Source: Paenibacillus silvae
GTDB lineage: Bacteria; Bacillota; Bacilli; Paenibacillales; Paenibacillaceae
Direction: 5' to 3'
NCBI RefSeq assembly: GCF_014639235.1
Contig: NZ_BMFU01000001.1
Span: 496,001-560,000, forward strand
DNA: 64,000 nt
In this document: positions 1 through 8,703 of the stretch, piece by piece
Position numbering within the stretch: position 1 is the stretch's first letter
Layout of the letters: the number at the start of each line of letters is the position of its first letter
Translations under genes and position numbers: made by a program
The notes under the pieces: generated by a model
Seen by the model: only the letters and a program-made list of their open reading frames with translations
Databases searched by the model: none
What the model was told of the DNA's origin: nothing

Positions 1-714
1 CAAATGGTTTACAATCACTTGCCGAGCCAGATGCAGCTTCTCCAGATCATTCCTGCTTTGAATTGGGATGGTCCTATCAAGTAAATTCCCCTCTTCCTGC
101 TCGCTCATGAATAGCAGAATCAGCTCCAACGTCTTACTTTCTATGAATAAACGCTTCATTGCTCCTGTGTAGCTGCATGCCAACATTTCATATACGATCT
201 TTTCGGTCATCGGATTCAATGGATGATGGCGAATGGTATTTCGATAGTGTTGAATCATCCCTTCCAGCCTGTTCTGTTCAGTCGGTGTCTCGAAATAGTC
301 ACTTAATACCTTGGGATCCAGTCTCACCTTCACCCCATAACTTTTAGTCACAGCGCTTGTCTCTAAATATACCTTCGTACGATCTGTAAAAAATACCGTA
401 TGTCCCGGAGAAGTGGATGTCGTTGTAGGTGTACTGTTCCATTCACAATATCCTTCTCCGCTTAGTCGGTAAGCAAAACCCAAAACCTGACAATCCTGAT
501 CAATACGCAGCTTCAGATTTTCCCGTAATACGAGGTTTTCAACGAGTACCTCCATGCCTGGTCGGATCATCATACGCATAATAGACCCTTGACCCAACCT
601 TTCCGGCAGTTTTAATTGCTGCTCCCACCCTCTCAAAGACAGCTGGCTATCGATACCTTCAGATAAATGATCCATATATTGATGAACATCTGTTAATTGG
701 AATTGGTGTAACAT
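1..714 (-). CDS. AraC-family transcriptional regulator, 5' part only
   Basis: The open frame runs from an ATG at 714 off the left edge, giving 238 codons without a stop. An AGAGAGG Shine-Dalgarno sequence lies about 9 bases upstream. The N-terminal ~190 residues look like the ligand or sensor domain of PchR-like AraC regulators, with a motif reading ESKTLELILLFM. They are followed by the usual linker LEKLHLARQVIVNHL, which immediately precedes the AraC helix-turn-helix; that HTH lies outside the window. Regulators of this subgroup often control siderophore uptake, and a Fur-box-like palindrome just upstream agrees with that. The target genes are not visible, so the iron link is inference. Confidence 0.75.
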   Translation of the reverse strand, partial: MLHQFQLTDVHQYMDHLSEGIDSQLSLRGWEQQLKLPERLGQGSIMRMMIRPGMEVLVENLVLRENLKLRIDQDCQVLGFAYRLSGEGYCEWNSTPTTTSTSPGHTVFFTDRTKVYLETSAVTKSYGVKVRLDPKVLSDYFETPTEQNRLEGMIQHYRNTIRHHPLNPMTEKIVYEMLACSYTGAMKRLFIESKTLELILLFMSEQEEGNLLDRTIPIQSRNDLEKLHLARQVIVNHL

Positions 715-742
715 CGGAGAACCTCTCTTTCACGATAAATAT

Positions 743-757
743 CGAGAACCATTCTCA
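743..757. promoter_or_regulatory. Fur-box-like palindrome upstream of the AraC gene
   Basis: On the minus strand the 15-mer reads TGAGAATGGTTCTCG. It matches about 10 of the 14 defined positions of the Bacillus 7-1-7 Fur consensus (TGATAATNATTATCA). It sits about 30 bases upstream of the regulator's start codon, where bound Fur would block transcription. This is a pattern match only, although the position and the gene type both fit iron-dependent repression. Confidence 0.45.
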
Positions 758-796
758 CTATATACGATAAAACATGCCGCCTCAAGACAGGCAACA

Positions 797-823
797 CAAA
801 AAAAGCGAAGTGAACACTTCGCT
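797..823 (-). terminator. Rho-independent terminator downstream of the SleB-like gene
   Basis: A perfect 9-bp stem (AGCGAAGTG / CACTTCGCT) with a 2-base loop is followed on the minus strand by seven T residues. It lies about 130 bp past the stop codon of the cell-wall hydrolase gene and points the right way to end its transcript. Confidence 0.8.
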
Positions 824-955
824 GAAATGGACCCCGGACAAATACATGCAGATGAGCAGTGTACAGCCGGAGTCCCTAGTTGTATCAAAATCTACTATTG
901 CTCTATCTATCACCTAATCAGCCCTTTCCCTACAAGCCCACCTTATCCGGTAAAC

Positions 956-1942
956 TTATCTCGTAAAATCATGCTGTCCAATCGTCAGCAGTGTTGGTCT
1001 GCTCTTGCTCCACTCGGACGTAGCAATCTTCGGATTGTAATAATACAGTGCACCTTTCGTCGGATCAACGCCATTCAAAGCTTGGCGCGCAGCCTTGAAC
1101 GAGGTCGCGGTTGGCTTCAGATTAAACTGTCCATCGTCCACCGCGGTGAATTGTCCTTTCTGGAAAATGACTTCCGAGATGGATGACGGGAATTCTCCCG
1201 ATTGCACCCGATTTAAGACAACTGCCCCTACAGCGACCTGTCCTTCAAAAGATTCACCGCGCGCTTCCCCATGGATCAGCTTCGCCAGTTGTCGCAGCGT
1301 TTCTCCTTCGGCTTTGACCTTTTTGTTCAGCCTCTCCAAAGTAATCGGTCCTGCTACACCATCCGCGCTCAGTCCCTGCGCTTGCTGGAACTTGAGAACC
1401 GCGCTCTTGGTGATGGAACCATAATAACCGGTCACACCAGCGTCAAAATACCCCAGCTCGCTCAATTGCTCCTGCAGTTGTACCACGTGCTCGCTGCGAA
1501 TCCCTTGCTCCAGCTTCTGCGCTCCAGCCGAAGGTGCGGCAACGGTAAGTCCAAGCGTCATTGCACAGGCTCCAAGAAGCATACTGATCCGGCCTGCTCT
1601 CTTGCCACTCTTTCTCCCCCTGCCATGAGTGACCTTACGACTGACGGTGATAGGAGCTAGATCAATCACATCGCTTCCCGTGTAACCGCTGTGCATCCCA
1701 CTCTCTTTAATGCTCTCGGTATAGCCATAAATCACATTCACCCCGGCGGCATCATCTATTCGTACCATTTCGTACACGCTATGCTCTTCATTCGCCATAT
1801 GCTTTTCATTCCATTTTATCTTCTCATCAATGATACCTTCTGAATTTATTTCCTTGATACTTTCCATATTCATTTCATTCTTTTCTGGCAATACATTCAT
1901 TACAAGCGTCTGATCCATCTCAAATCTATTCTTATTCGTCAT
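956..1942 (-). CDS. SleB-like cell-wall (spore cortex-type) hydrolase with N-terminal extension
   Basis: The C-terminal ~110 residues form a SleB/CwlJ-type hydrolase_2 domain, with HGEARGE around the expected catalytic Glu, then VAVGAVVLNRV and a GALYYYNP motif. Before it is a PG_binding_1 domain (EHVVQLQEQLSELGYFDAGV...). SleB enzymes are lytic transglycosylases that act on cortex peptidoglycan during germination. The start chosen is the ATG at 1942, preceded by GGAGGG, rather than the longer frame that opens at 1999. Oddly, about 100 polar residues precede the hydrophobic segment (ISMLLGACAMTLGLTVAAPSAGA), so the protein is either anchored with a cytosolic tail or starts further in. The gene is monocistronic with its own promoter and terminator. 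Whether it acts in spores or in vegetative cells cannot be told from sequence. Confidence 0.8.
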   Translation of the reverse strand: MTNKNRFEMDQTLVMNVLPEKNEMNMESIKEINSEGIIDEKIKWNEKHMANEEHSVYEMVRIDDAAGVNVIYGYTESIKESGMHSGYTGSDVIDLAPITVSRKVTHGRGRKSGKRAGRISMLLGACAMTLGLTVAAPSAGAQKLEQGIRSEHVVQLQEQLSELGYFDAGVTGYYGSITKSAVLKFQQAQGLSADGVAGPITLERLNKKVKAEGETLRQLAKLIHGEARGESFEGQVAVGAVVLNRVQSGEFPSSISEVIFQKGQFTAVDDGQFNLKPTATSFKAARQALNGVDPTKGALYYYNPKIATSEWSKSRPTLLTIGQHDFTR

Positions 1943-2019
1943 TTCCTTAACCCTCCATTTTTCTGAATCCAGATATACGGCTTCCCCCTGAATCCTCACG
2001 GTTGGACATCCCGAGTGTC

Positions 2020-2048
2020 ATTATAGGATAACGAAAATAGCACGTCTA
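2020..2048 (-). promoter_or_regulatory. Probable sigma-A promoter of the SleB-like gene
   Basis: On the minus strand a perfect TATAAT (2025-2020) lies 17 bases downstream of TAGACG (2048-2043), which matches 4 of 6 positions of TTGACA. It is about 80 bases upstream of the chosen start codon. A vegetative-type promoter would be unusual for a strictly sporulation-specific sleB. Confidence 0.4.
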
Positions 2049-2089
2049 TCGGACCGATGGAGCATGAAAAAATGAGTCCTGCACATATC

Positions 2090-2133
2090 AAAAAGAGGCA
2101 TGAGCCCATGGTCGTATCAGGGTCATACCTCTT
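2090..2133 (-). terminator. Terminator downstream of naiP
   Basis: The minus strand shows an imperfect stem of about 13 bp (AGAGGTATGACCC against GGGCTCATGCCTCT, with one wobble and one mismatch) followed by TTTTT. It lies about 85 bp past the naiP stop codon. The far side is also T-rich, so weak activity on the plus strand is possible. Confidence 0.65.
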
Positions 2134-2217
2134 CTTATATCAACCTTGTACCGCTTGTCCAGCTGCCATTTCCGTAGGCAAACAGACCCGCACAAAAGTT
2201 GCGCTAACATTTTCTGA

Positions 2218-3438
2218 CTATGACTCAGCGAGTTCCTGTCCTTTCGTTTCCCGACCCCAGAACAGCACGGCAGCTGCTCCAATAAGGATCGTTACGAAGA
2301 AAATAGTGAAAATCAGGCTGATCGGAACCGCCCGCTGAACGAGCATACCCACCATAAATGGTGCGAGCACGCCCCCAATCCGGCCTACCGATGTAGCCAG
2401 ACCAACGCCTGTGGAACGTACGGAAGTTGGATATAACTCTGGACTGTACGCGTACAGTCCGCCCCACGCGCCCAGATTGAAGAACGATAAGCAGATTCCC
2501 GCGGCCAATATCGTCGCTTCTGTTGTAGCCAGTCCAAAGGCGATCGCGCTAATTGCGGTCAGCGTCAGGTACACAACAAGCACAAATTTGCGGCCAAAAC
2601 GTTCAATGAAATACGCAGCAGTAAAATAACCTGGCAGCTGTGCAATCGTCATGATCAGCACGTACTGGAAGCTTTTCACCAATGTAAAACCTTTTGCCAT
2701 CACAACCGAAGGCAGCCACAAGAACATGCCATAATACGAGAAAATAACGGTAAACCACAAAATCCACAGCATTAACGTTGTTCGGCGATGCGGTGCAGAC
2801 CAGACCGTGGCAACCTTCTCGCGGAATGTGATTTTACGCAATTTCGTGTGGTTTTTGTAACGAGGCGGGTCCTGAATGGCACGGCGCAGATACAGCGCAT
2901 AGAACGCCGGAAGCGCACCGATTGCAAACGCAATTCTCCACCCATACTCTGGAATGACAAAATTGGCAATGAGCGCCGATACGATCCAGCCCCCTGCCCA
3001 GAAGCTTTCCAATAATACAACCGCACGTCCACGTTCGGCTGTAGGCATGGATTCTGATACCAGCGTAGATGCCACCGGCAGCTCACCGCCAAGGCCAATA
3101 CCTGCAAGCAGACGCAGGGCGCACAATACTGCAAATCCGGTAGCGAGTGCAGACAGACCGCTTGCAATCGTGAAGATGAGCAGCGTCCACATCAGAATCG
3201 CTTTTCGTCCAAAACGGTCTGCAAGTGCACCAGCAAGCAAGGCACCGAGCGCCATACCAATCGAATTGATACTTGTCAGCACCCCGACTTGTCCTGGACT
3301 AAGACTCCACTCCTTCGCGAGTGCAGCCACGATAAAGGAGATCATGCCGACCTCCATCGCATCAAATAGCCAGCTCATACCGGCACTGAACAGCAGCTTG
3401 CGCTGCTTGGGATTCCGCAATACTTCCAATTTGCTCAT
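2218..3438 (-). CDS. naiP: MFS transporter, NaiP/YceI type (probable niacin uptake)
   Basis: This 406-residue, 12-TM major facilitator protein closely follows the pattern of Bacillus subtilis NaiP (YceI). Shared features include the opening WLFDAMEVGMISFI, the GLGGELPVASTLVSE loop after TM4, LESFWAGGW, FSYYGMFLWLPSV in TM7 and FNLGAWGGLYAYSPELYPT in TM10. NaiP imports nicotinic acid for NAD synthesis. The length is normal and the start has an AAGGGAG ribosome-binding site 11 bases upstream. The gene lies downstream of, and in the same direction as, a sugar ABC operon with a 160-bp gap, and has its own terminator. I did not find a convincing NiaR operator. Related MFS carriers for aromatic acids share some of these motifs, so the substrate is inferred. 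Confidence 0.75.
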   Translation of the reverse strand: MSKLEVLRNPKQRKLLFSAGMSWLFDAMEVGMISFIVAALAKEWSLSPGQVGVLTSINSIGMALGALLAGALADRFGRKAILMWTLLIFTIASGLSALATGFAVLCALRLLAGIGLGGELPVASTLVSESMPTAERGRAVVLLESFWAGGWIVSALIANFVIPEYGWRIAFAIGALPAFYALYLRRAIQDPPRYKNHTKLRKITFREKVATVWSAPHRRTTLMLWILWFTVIFSYYGMFLWLPSVVMAKGFTLVKSFQYVLIMTIAQLPGYFTAAYFIERFGRKFVLVVYLTLTAISAIAFGLATTEATILAAGICLSFFNLGAWGGLYAYSPELYPTSVRSTGVGLATSVGRIGGVLAPFMVGMLVQRAVPISLIFTIFFVTILIGAAAVLFWGRETKGQELAES

Positions 3439-3600
3439 CAGATTATAGCTCCCTTGATCTCTATGTAGTCATTCTGACACTAAACCATTATTATGCAGAA
3501 TGAACCAGAAATCAATGCAAAATACGATGTGACGCCAATTTACAACGAATATAGAACAAACTTGGTTTTGCAAACAATCTTTCAGTCGTCTTCTCGTCCC

Positions 3601-4416
3601 TCACCCTTTGAGTGAACCTGCGGTCAGACCTGCCACGAAATAACGCTGGAGCAGCAGGAACAGCACAATCATCGGGATGGCTGTCACAAGAACGCCGGTC
3701 AGCATCATCGGGTAATTGGTCACGTACTCCCCTCGGAATTGCATTAGCGCAAGTGGCAGGGTCAGCTTCGACTTGCTAGTGAGCATAAGCATTTGAATGA
3801 GCAAGTCATTCCAGACCATCACAAGCAGAAAAGTCGCTGTTGCCGCGAGTGAAGGTGCCGCCAGTGGCAGAGCAATTCGGGTGAAGAGTCTCCACTCGTT
3901 GGCGCCATCCATACTGCCTGCTTCCAAAATTTCCGAATTCAGCATACGCATAAAACCTGTCAGCATGAACACCGAAACAGGCATCAGCATGGCAGCCGAC
4001 ACGATAATCAGACCCGTCAGGCTGTCGGACCATCCGAGCGTACGGGTGAGGGAATAGATCGGCAGCATGCTGACCTGGGACGGCACGATCAAACCTGCCA
4101 CAAACAGCCCAAACACAATTTTACCTACACTGCCGCCCCAGCGAACAATAGCGTAAGCAATCATGCTGCTGAGCAGCAGCTCAATCGCAACTGTCCCGAG
4201 CGTCACAACCATACTGTTCCCGAAATATTGCCACATCGGCTGATTACGGAACAGCCCCGTCACATTATCCCACGTAAACGGGTCCGGCCAGCTGAATGGA
4301 CTGGTGAAGAAATTGCTGCTTGTTTTAAACGACGATACAAATACAAAATACAGCGGCACAAGGATCAGCAGCGCGTACACAAACAGAATCAGTCGATTGA
4401 ACCATTTGAAAACCAT
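3601..4416 (-). CDS. Carbohydrate ABC transporter permease, MalG type
   Basis: This 271-residue inner-membrane protein has about six TM segments. Its EAA loop reads EAGSMDGANEWRLFTRIALPLAAP, the contact site for the ATPase, and it ends in the usual GLTAGSLKG. The start at 4416 is chosen over a longer frame because AGGAGGGAG lies 9 bases upstream. It is the last gene of a binding protein - permease - permease set. The 200 bp separating it from the preceding permease is wider than usual and shows no gene or clear terminator. No ATPase is encoded here; in Firmicutes these CUT1 importers usually share an MsmX-type ATPase encoded elsewhere. The substrate is unknown. Confidence 0.85.
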   Translation of the reverse strand: MVFKWFNRLILFVYALLILVPLYFVFVSSFKTSSNFFTSPFSWPDPFTWDNVTGLFRNQPMWQYFGNSMVVTLGTVAIELLLSSMIAYAIVRWGGSVGKIVFGLFVAGLIVPSQVSMLPIYSLTRTLGWSDSLTGLIIVSAAMLMPVSVFMLTGFMRMLNSEILEAGSMDGANEWRLFTRIALPLAAPSLAATATFLLVMVWNDLLIQMLMLTSKSKLTLPLALMQFRGEYVTNYPMMLTGVLVTAIPMIVLFLLLQRYFVAGLTAGSLKG

Positions 4417-4618
4417 ATAATCTCCCTCCTTTCTCTCAACCTCACACTTATAACTAATCTCTGCATTCAACATCAATTACCAACATTAACATCAGCTAGT
4501 TCGTATTTTTCGAACACAGCTCCCGATTCTCTAAAATGACTCTTTCTTACTTCTGCACACATTCTTGACTTATCATTCTCCCCGCTAACACTTACGAAAA
4601 AAAGCAATCATCTATCCG

Positions 4619-5491
4619 TTAATAACTTACCCGGTCGGCACGCAGCGCTTTGAACTGTAACAGTGTCAATAGCGCGAGCAGCACCAGGAAGATCATCGAA
4701 CCGGCAGAAGCCAGACCAAATGAATAGCTGCCGAAGGCCGTATGATAAATATAGGTGGTCAAAATTTCAGTAGCGTAGTTTGGACCTCCGTCTGTCATTG
4801 TGAAAATGAGGTCAAAGGCCTTGAACGACTGAATCGTCGTATAGGCTACAACAATGGTTGCTGAAGGGGCTAGCAGCGGCCAGGTCACGGTACGGAATAC
4901 CTGCCATTTACTGCCGCCGTCCATACGTGCCGCTTCATACAGTTCTGCCGGAATGCCTTGCAGTCCTGCGATGAACACAATCATCATTTGTCCTGCATGA
5001 GCCCATACCTGCACCGCAGCGATGGAGAAGATGGCAATCTTCGGATCACCGATCCAGTTACGAGCCATGCTGCCCATGCCCGCCTCATTTAATCCGTAAT
5101 TGATCAGTCCAATGGACGGGTCATACATGAACGCCCAGATCAGACCGACCGAAACCGACGACAAAATCGCCGGCAGGAAATACAGCGCCCGAAGCACCAC
5201 TCTTGTTTTGGTATTGCGTACCAGAAGCAGAGCCAAAACGAGTGAAATAAAGGTTTGTGCGATGACAACCGTTAACATAAACTCCACGTTATTTCCAAAG
5301 GCTTTGCGAAATACGATGCTGCTGAGACTGTCCTTGTAATTATCCAGCCCTACAAATGCATACGACGGGGATACCCCGTCCCAATCCGTAAAGGAGTAGA
5401 ACAGCCCCGTCAATGTAGGAAATACGAACAATCCAACGTACAGCAGCAATCCGGGTAACAGAAACAGGGATAGCTGAAACCGGTTTTTCAT
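4619..5491 (-). CDS. Carbohydrate ABC transporter permease, MalF/UgpA type
   Basis: This 290-residue permease has six predicted TM helices, starting FLLPGLLLYVGLFVFPTLTG. It carries the conserved EAA loop (YEAARMDGGSKWQVFRTVTWPLLAP) and the family motif TDGGPNYATEIL. It is the partner of the MalG-type permease in a CUT1 sugar importer. It begins only 3 bases after the binding-protein stop codon, so the two are translationally linked. Its Shine-Dalgarno sequence (GGGA) is weak and lies inside the upstream gene. Nothing in the sequence identifies the sugar. Confidence 0.85.
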   Translation of the reverse strand: MKNRFQLSLFLLPGLLLYVGLFVFPTLTGLFYSFTDWDGVSPSYAFVGLDNYKDSLSSIVFRKAFGNNVEFMLTVVIAQTFISLVLALLLVRNTKTRVVLRALYFLPAILSSVSVGLIWAFMYDPSIGLINYGLNEAGMGSMARNWIGDPKIAIFSIAAVQVWAHAGQMMIVFIAGLQGIPAELYEAARMDGGSKWQVFRTVTWPLLAPSATIVVAYTTIQSFKAFDLIFTMTDGGPNYATEILTTYIYHTAFGSYSFGLASAGSMIFLVLLALLTLLQFKALRADRVSY

Positions 5492-5494
5492 CGT

Positions 5495-6778
5495 TTATTT
5501 CCCGATATGCTGATCAATGATCGCTTGTGCCTGCTGTGCTGCCTCTTCTGGTGAAGTGCCGCTCAGCACAGCCTGAATGGAATTGGTTACAGCCTTTTGG
5601 TTATCTCCATTCAGAATCGTGAACCGTGGCTGGAACACGGTCTTTTTGTTCGCCCACTCTCCTGCAACCTGAAGCTCAGGTGTGTCATACTTCACGTCAT
5701 TCACCGTTACATTTTGTCCTGTCTGGTTGGCGTATGCGCCAGCTACATCCGGCTTGCTCAGGAATTCAAGGAATTTCTTGGCTTCTTCCGGGTGTTTCGA
5801 CTTGCTGTTTACCGCAAGCATAAACGTGGTGGTGTGTACCCCTTCATATTTCGCTTGGTCGGCACTTACCGTAATCGGTGCGAGCAGCTTTTGCTCCAGA
5901 TTCGGGTTTTGTTGTTTGTTCTGAGCGAGTTGATATGATCCACTTGCGAGCATCGCTGCTTTTTCCTGAATAAACAGTGCACCTGCTGCCGGGTCTTTCG
6001 TACCCAGTGCATCTTGCTGGAAGTATCCTTTATCGTTCAGTTCTTTGATTTGTGTCAATGTTTTCACCCAGAACTCATCTGTCAGTTTGGCTTCGCCTGC
6101 TTCAACTTTGGTAAAAATGTCGTCACTCGGTGCATTGTTCATCACCATCGTATTCATGAATTGACCTGGACCAATGTCTGCTCCGGCAAAGGCAATCGGA
6201 ATGATGCCATTGTCTTTCAGCTTCTGGCAAAGAGCGAGGAACCCTTCCCAATCCTTCGGTGGTGTGAGGCCATACTTTTCAAACAGTTTCACATTATAGA
6301 TCGGGTCGTTATATACAAGCTGGTATGGAATCGCATATTGCTTGCCGTCCTTCTGTCCAGCTTCGATCAGTTTCGGATTGTACGCCGACAGGAAGGATGA
6401 TCCGGTCAGATCGGTAAATAATCCGGCTTTGCTGAAAGCTTGGAACTGAGCACCCGGGAAAGAGGCAAACACATCGCCCGTAGAGCCGTCACTGATTTTG
6501 GATTGTACTGTAGATTGATACTGATCCGAAGGCAGCGTCTGCATCTCCACATGGATGTTCGGATTTTCTTTTTCAAACGCGTCGATCGTTTTGTTGAATG
6601 CTTCGGAATCCTCGCCGCGCCAGTGCATGAAGCTAATGGTCACTTTGCCTGAACCTGAGGAGCCGTTCTCTCCGGATGACGCGTTATTTCCACCGCCGCA
6701 AGCGGACAGCAGAATGGACATCACCAGCATACTGACAAGCGGCAGAATCATTTTTTTCGTTTTTTTCATGTTTTTCAT
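5495..6778 (-). CDS. Extracellular sugar-binding lipoprotein of the ABC importer
   Basis: This 427-residue solute-binding protein of the family 1 (SBP_bac_1) type begins with a lipoprotein signal, ending in the lipobox LLSACGGG. The mature N-terminus has the usual low-complexity S/G/N linker. Family signatures include VTISFMHWRGEDSEAFNKTIDAFEKENP near the start, a FPGAQFQAFSKAGLFTDLT segment and an EEAKKFLEFLSKPDVAGAYANQTG stretch near the C-terminus. The ATG at 6778 has AGGAGGT upstream and is preferred over the longer frame. A hairpin repeat element (6803-6991) fills the space between this gene and the monooxygenase gene upstream. It is the first gene of the importer; ligand unknown. Confidence 0.85.
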   Translation of the reverse strand: MKNMKKTKKMILPLVSMLVMSILLSACGGGNNASSGENGSSGSGKVTISFMHWRGEDSEAFNKTIDAFEKENPNIHVEMQTLPSDQYQSTVQSKISDGSTGDVFASFPGAQFQAFSKAGLFTDLTGSSFLSAYNPKLIEAGQKDGKQYAIPYQLVYNDPIYNVKLFEKYGLTPPKDWEGFLALCQKLKDNGIIPIAFAGADIGPGQFMNTMVMNNAPSDDIFTKVEAGEAKLTDEFWVKTLTQIKELNDKGYFQQDALGTKDPAAGALFIQEKAAMLASGSYQLAQNKQQNPNLEQKLLAPITVSADQAKYEGVHTTTFMLAVNSKSKHPEEAKKFLEFLSKPDVAGAYANQTGQNVTVNDVKYDTPELQVAGEWANKKTVFQPRFTILNGDNQKAVTNSIQAVLSGTSPEEAAQQAQAIIDQHIGK

Positions 6779-6802
6779 GAAAGACGACCTCCTAAGGATG
6801 AT

Positions 6803-6991
6803 TAACGTAAGTTTAACGAATGTTTTACACAAGACACTCCGAGTGCAGTACCATCTTCCGATCGCTGTTACCCCCTGATTTTTTGAATTTATTCTTTCAA
6901 TGGTTAAAATCTGGTGATAAAGGCGAGCGCTCCGCTTCTTCAGATCGGTTCTGCCCTCTCCGTTAAAGTGTAAAAAATGTATACTTACTTA
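6803..6991. repeat. Dispersed hairpin element, copy A
   Basis: This is one of seven related intergenic elements. The ends are imperfect inverted repeats (ACGTAAGTTTAACGAATGTTTTACAC against its partner near 6968-6990). The core has the family signatures CGCTGTTACCCCC, GTGATAAAGGCGAGCGC and CTGCCCTCTCCGTT. It lies between two co-directional genes and overlaps the last codons and stop of the ssuD-like gene (stop at 6963-6965). Confidence 0.8.
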
Positions 6992-8210
6992 AATTGGTAG
7001 TAACTAGTTTAGTAGTAACTGAATGTTGCTTCTGTCTAGTTTTCCACTTTTCGCGGATGATGGGCATCACGGTTTTGCCGAAGATTTCGGCTTCTTCCAG
7101 GTGCGGATAACCGGACAAAATGAACGTCGTTACGCCCAGGTCTCCGTATTCTATCAACCGTTCTGCAACCTGCTCCGCTGTACCCACAATGAGGATGGCT
7201 CCGCCGGAGCGTACTACCGACAAACCTGTCCACAAGTTCGGCCCAACCACAAACTGCTGTTTCTCCGACAGTTCCCGGAGCTCATTTTGTCTGCGCTGGT
7301 TGGTGGCATCCGTTTCGGCGAACGCGGCTTTGGCCTTTTCAATCGCTTCCGGCGGTACTTTGCTGATGATCTCCCATGCTGCTGCCCATGCCTCTTCTTC
7401 GGTATCCCGAATGAGCACCTGTGCACGCATACCGTAGCGGAGCTGACGATCTTGTCCCGTTTCCTCTTTCACCTGCTCCCGAATGACCTCGATCTCTTCG
7501 ATCTGCTCCTGAATCCAGTCATGCGGCTCGCCCCACATCAGGAAGGTATCTGCATGTTCAACTGCCACTCGCTTTGCAATCGGAGAACTTCCTCCAAGAT
7601 AGAATGGAGGGAATGGCTTCTGTACCGTCTCGGGCATACCTACCGGGCCTTTGAAGTTATAATACTGACCGTTAAATTCAGAATTTGGATCGCTGGATGC
7701 ATCTGCACCTGATTGTGCACCACTTCCGGCAAACTCTGTCAGATTCAGTCCCGTCGACTGCGTCCATGAACGCTTCATGACTTCCATATATTCACTTGCG
7801 CGAACATATCGTTCATCATGCGCATGTGCCAGCGGATCACCGAGCTCTTCCAGATCTCGAACCGAACTGCCTGTAACCACGTTAATCATGGCGCGACCGC
7901 CGGAGAGCTGATCCAGTGCCGCACCCATGCGAGCAGCAAGTACGGGTGTCACCAGACCTGGGCGAATCGCTACAAGGGGACGCAATGTCTTGGTGTGACT
8001 CATTACCGCCGAGCCGACCACCCATGCGTCCAGACAGGCTCCCCCTGTCGGAATCAGTACAAATTCAAATCCGGCCGTCTCCGCCGTCTGTGCCACCTGC
8101 ACCAGATAATCCAGACTTGGCTCACGCTCTGGCGCTACACCTACATACTTCCCATCTCCGGCGGTTGGTAAAAACCATCCAAACTTCATTTCTTCCTGTT
8201 CGCTCACCAT
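6963..8210 (-). CDS. ssuD: FMNH2-dependent alkanesulfonate monooxygenase-like protein (SsuD family)
   Basis: This is a luciferase-fold flavin monooxygenase. It matches SsuD in FGWFLPTAGDGKYVG, VLIPTGGACLDAWVV, LSGGRAMINVVTGSS, FYLGGSSPIAKRVA, MWGEPHDWI, VVGPNLWTG and FILSGYPHLEEAE. Family members release sulfite from alkanesulfonates using reduced FMN from a separate reductase. The second ATG (8210) is chosen because AGAAGG lies 8 bases upstream of it; the ATG at 8216 is too close. There are two oddities. About 25 Gly/Ser/Ala-rich residues are inserted around residue 155-180, where E. coli SsuD has a short loop. The last residues (SKYTFFTL) and stop come from repeat copy A. No flavin reductase or SsuABC importer is nearby; instead a sugar-type importer follows. 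Confidence 0.8.
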   Translation of the reverse strand: MVSEQEEMKFGWFLPTAGDGKYVGVAPEREPSLDYLVQVAQTAETAGFEFVLIPTGGACLDAWVVGSAVMSHTKTLRPLVAIRPGLVTPVLAARMGAALDQLSGGRAMINVVTGSSVRDLEELGDPLAHAHDERYVRASEYMEVMKRSWTQSTGLNLTEFAGSGAQSGADASSDPNSEFNGQYYNFKGPVGMPETVQKPFPPFYLGGSSPIAKRVAVEHADTFLMWGEPHDWIQEQIEEIEVIREQVKEETGQDRQLRYGMRAQVLIRDTEEEAWAAAWEIISKVPPEAIEKAKAAFAETDATNQRRQNELRELSEKQQFVVGPNLWTGLSVVRSGGAILIVGTAEQVAERLIEYGDLGVTTFILSGYPHLEEAEIFGKTVMPIIREKWKTRQKQHSVTTKLVTTNLSKYTFFTL

Positions 8211-8242
8211 CGTCATTCCCTTCTATGGATAAATAAAGTCTC

Positions 8243-8436
8243 ATGTTGAAAATCAAGTCACGTTCGAGCACATTAGACGCTCCGGTTCCGAATCGTTCTT
8301 TCAACCGCTGTTATCCTTGGATTTTTTTGATTCCCTATTTCAAAGGTAAACATCCAATGATAAAGGCGGACGCTTCGCTTCTTCAGAATCGATTTCGTCC
8401 CCTCCACTACGTTCACACTCGTTAAACCCTATTTTT
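8243..8436. repeat. Dispersed hairpin element, copy B (degenerate)
   Basis: The core retains CCGCTGTTATCC, AATGATAAAGGCGGACGCTTCGC and a TCGTCCCCTCCACTACGTTCACAC right end. The outer ends have diverged, so the boundaries are approximate. Its central stem uses TTGGAT/ATCCAA where other copies use CCCAGAT/ATCCGG or CCCCGGAT/ATCCGGGG, so pairing is kept by changes on both sides. It lies just upstream of the ssuD-like gene, in its probable leader. Confidence 0.65.
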
Positions 8437-8611
8437 AAAGTGCGCCTAATTTCTAATCATTTTGTAAAGTATACATTCCAATACCGATTAATTAACTTGG
8501 TTTAATAGGTATGGACATCATAACAATTGATTTGTCTGTGATCAATGTCATTTCGCGGCAATTTATTTTTGTCATTTTGTGGTCGTTTTTCGAATTCGGG
8601 TTTTACTCGTC

Positions 8612-8641
8612 TTGAATTTACATAAAACCAACCTGTATAAT
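8612..8641 (+). promoter_or_regulatory. Sigma-A promoter of the AraC-family gene
   Basis: TTGAAT (8612-8617) and a perfect TATAAT (8636-8641) are separated by 18 bases, about 60 bases upstream of the start codon at 8704. The remaining AT-rich sequence from 8437 to 8611 must hold the divergent ssuD promoter and any regulator site; I saw no clear operator in it. Confidence 0.6.
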
Positions 8642-8703
8642 GGGTTATAAACAATTCTTTTAGATGATATCAACGATACTTAATGATTAAAGAGGTGTTC
8701 CTG

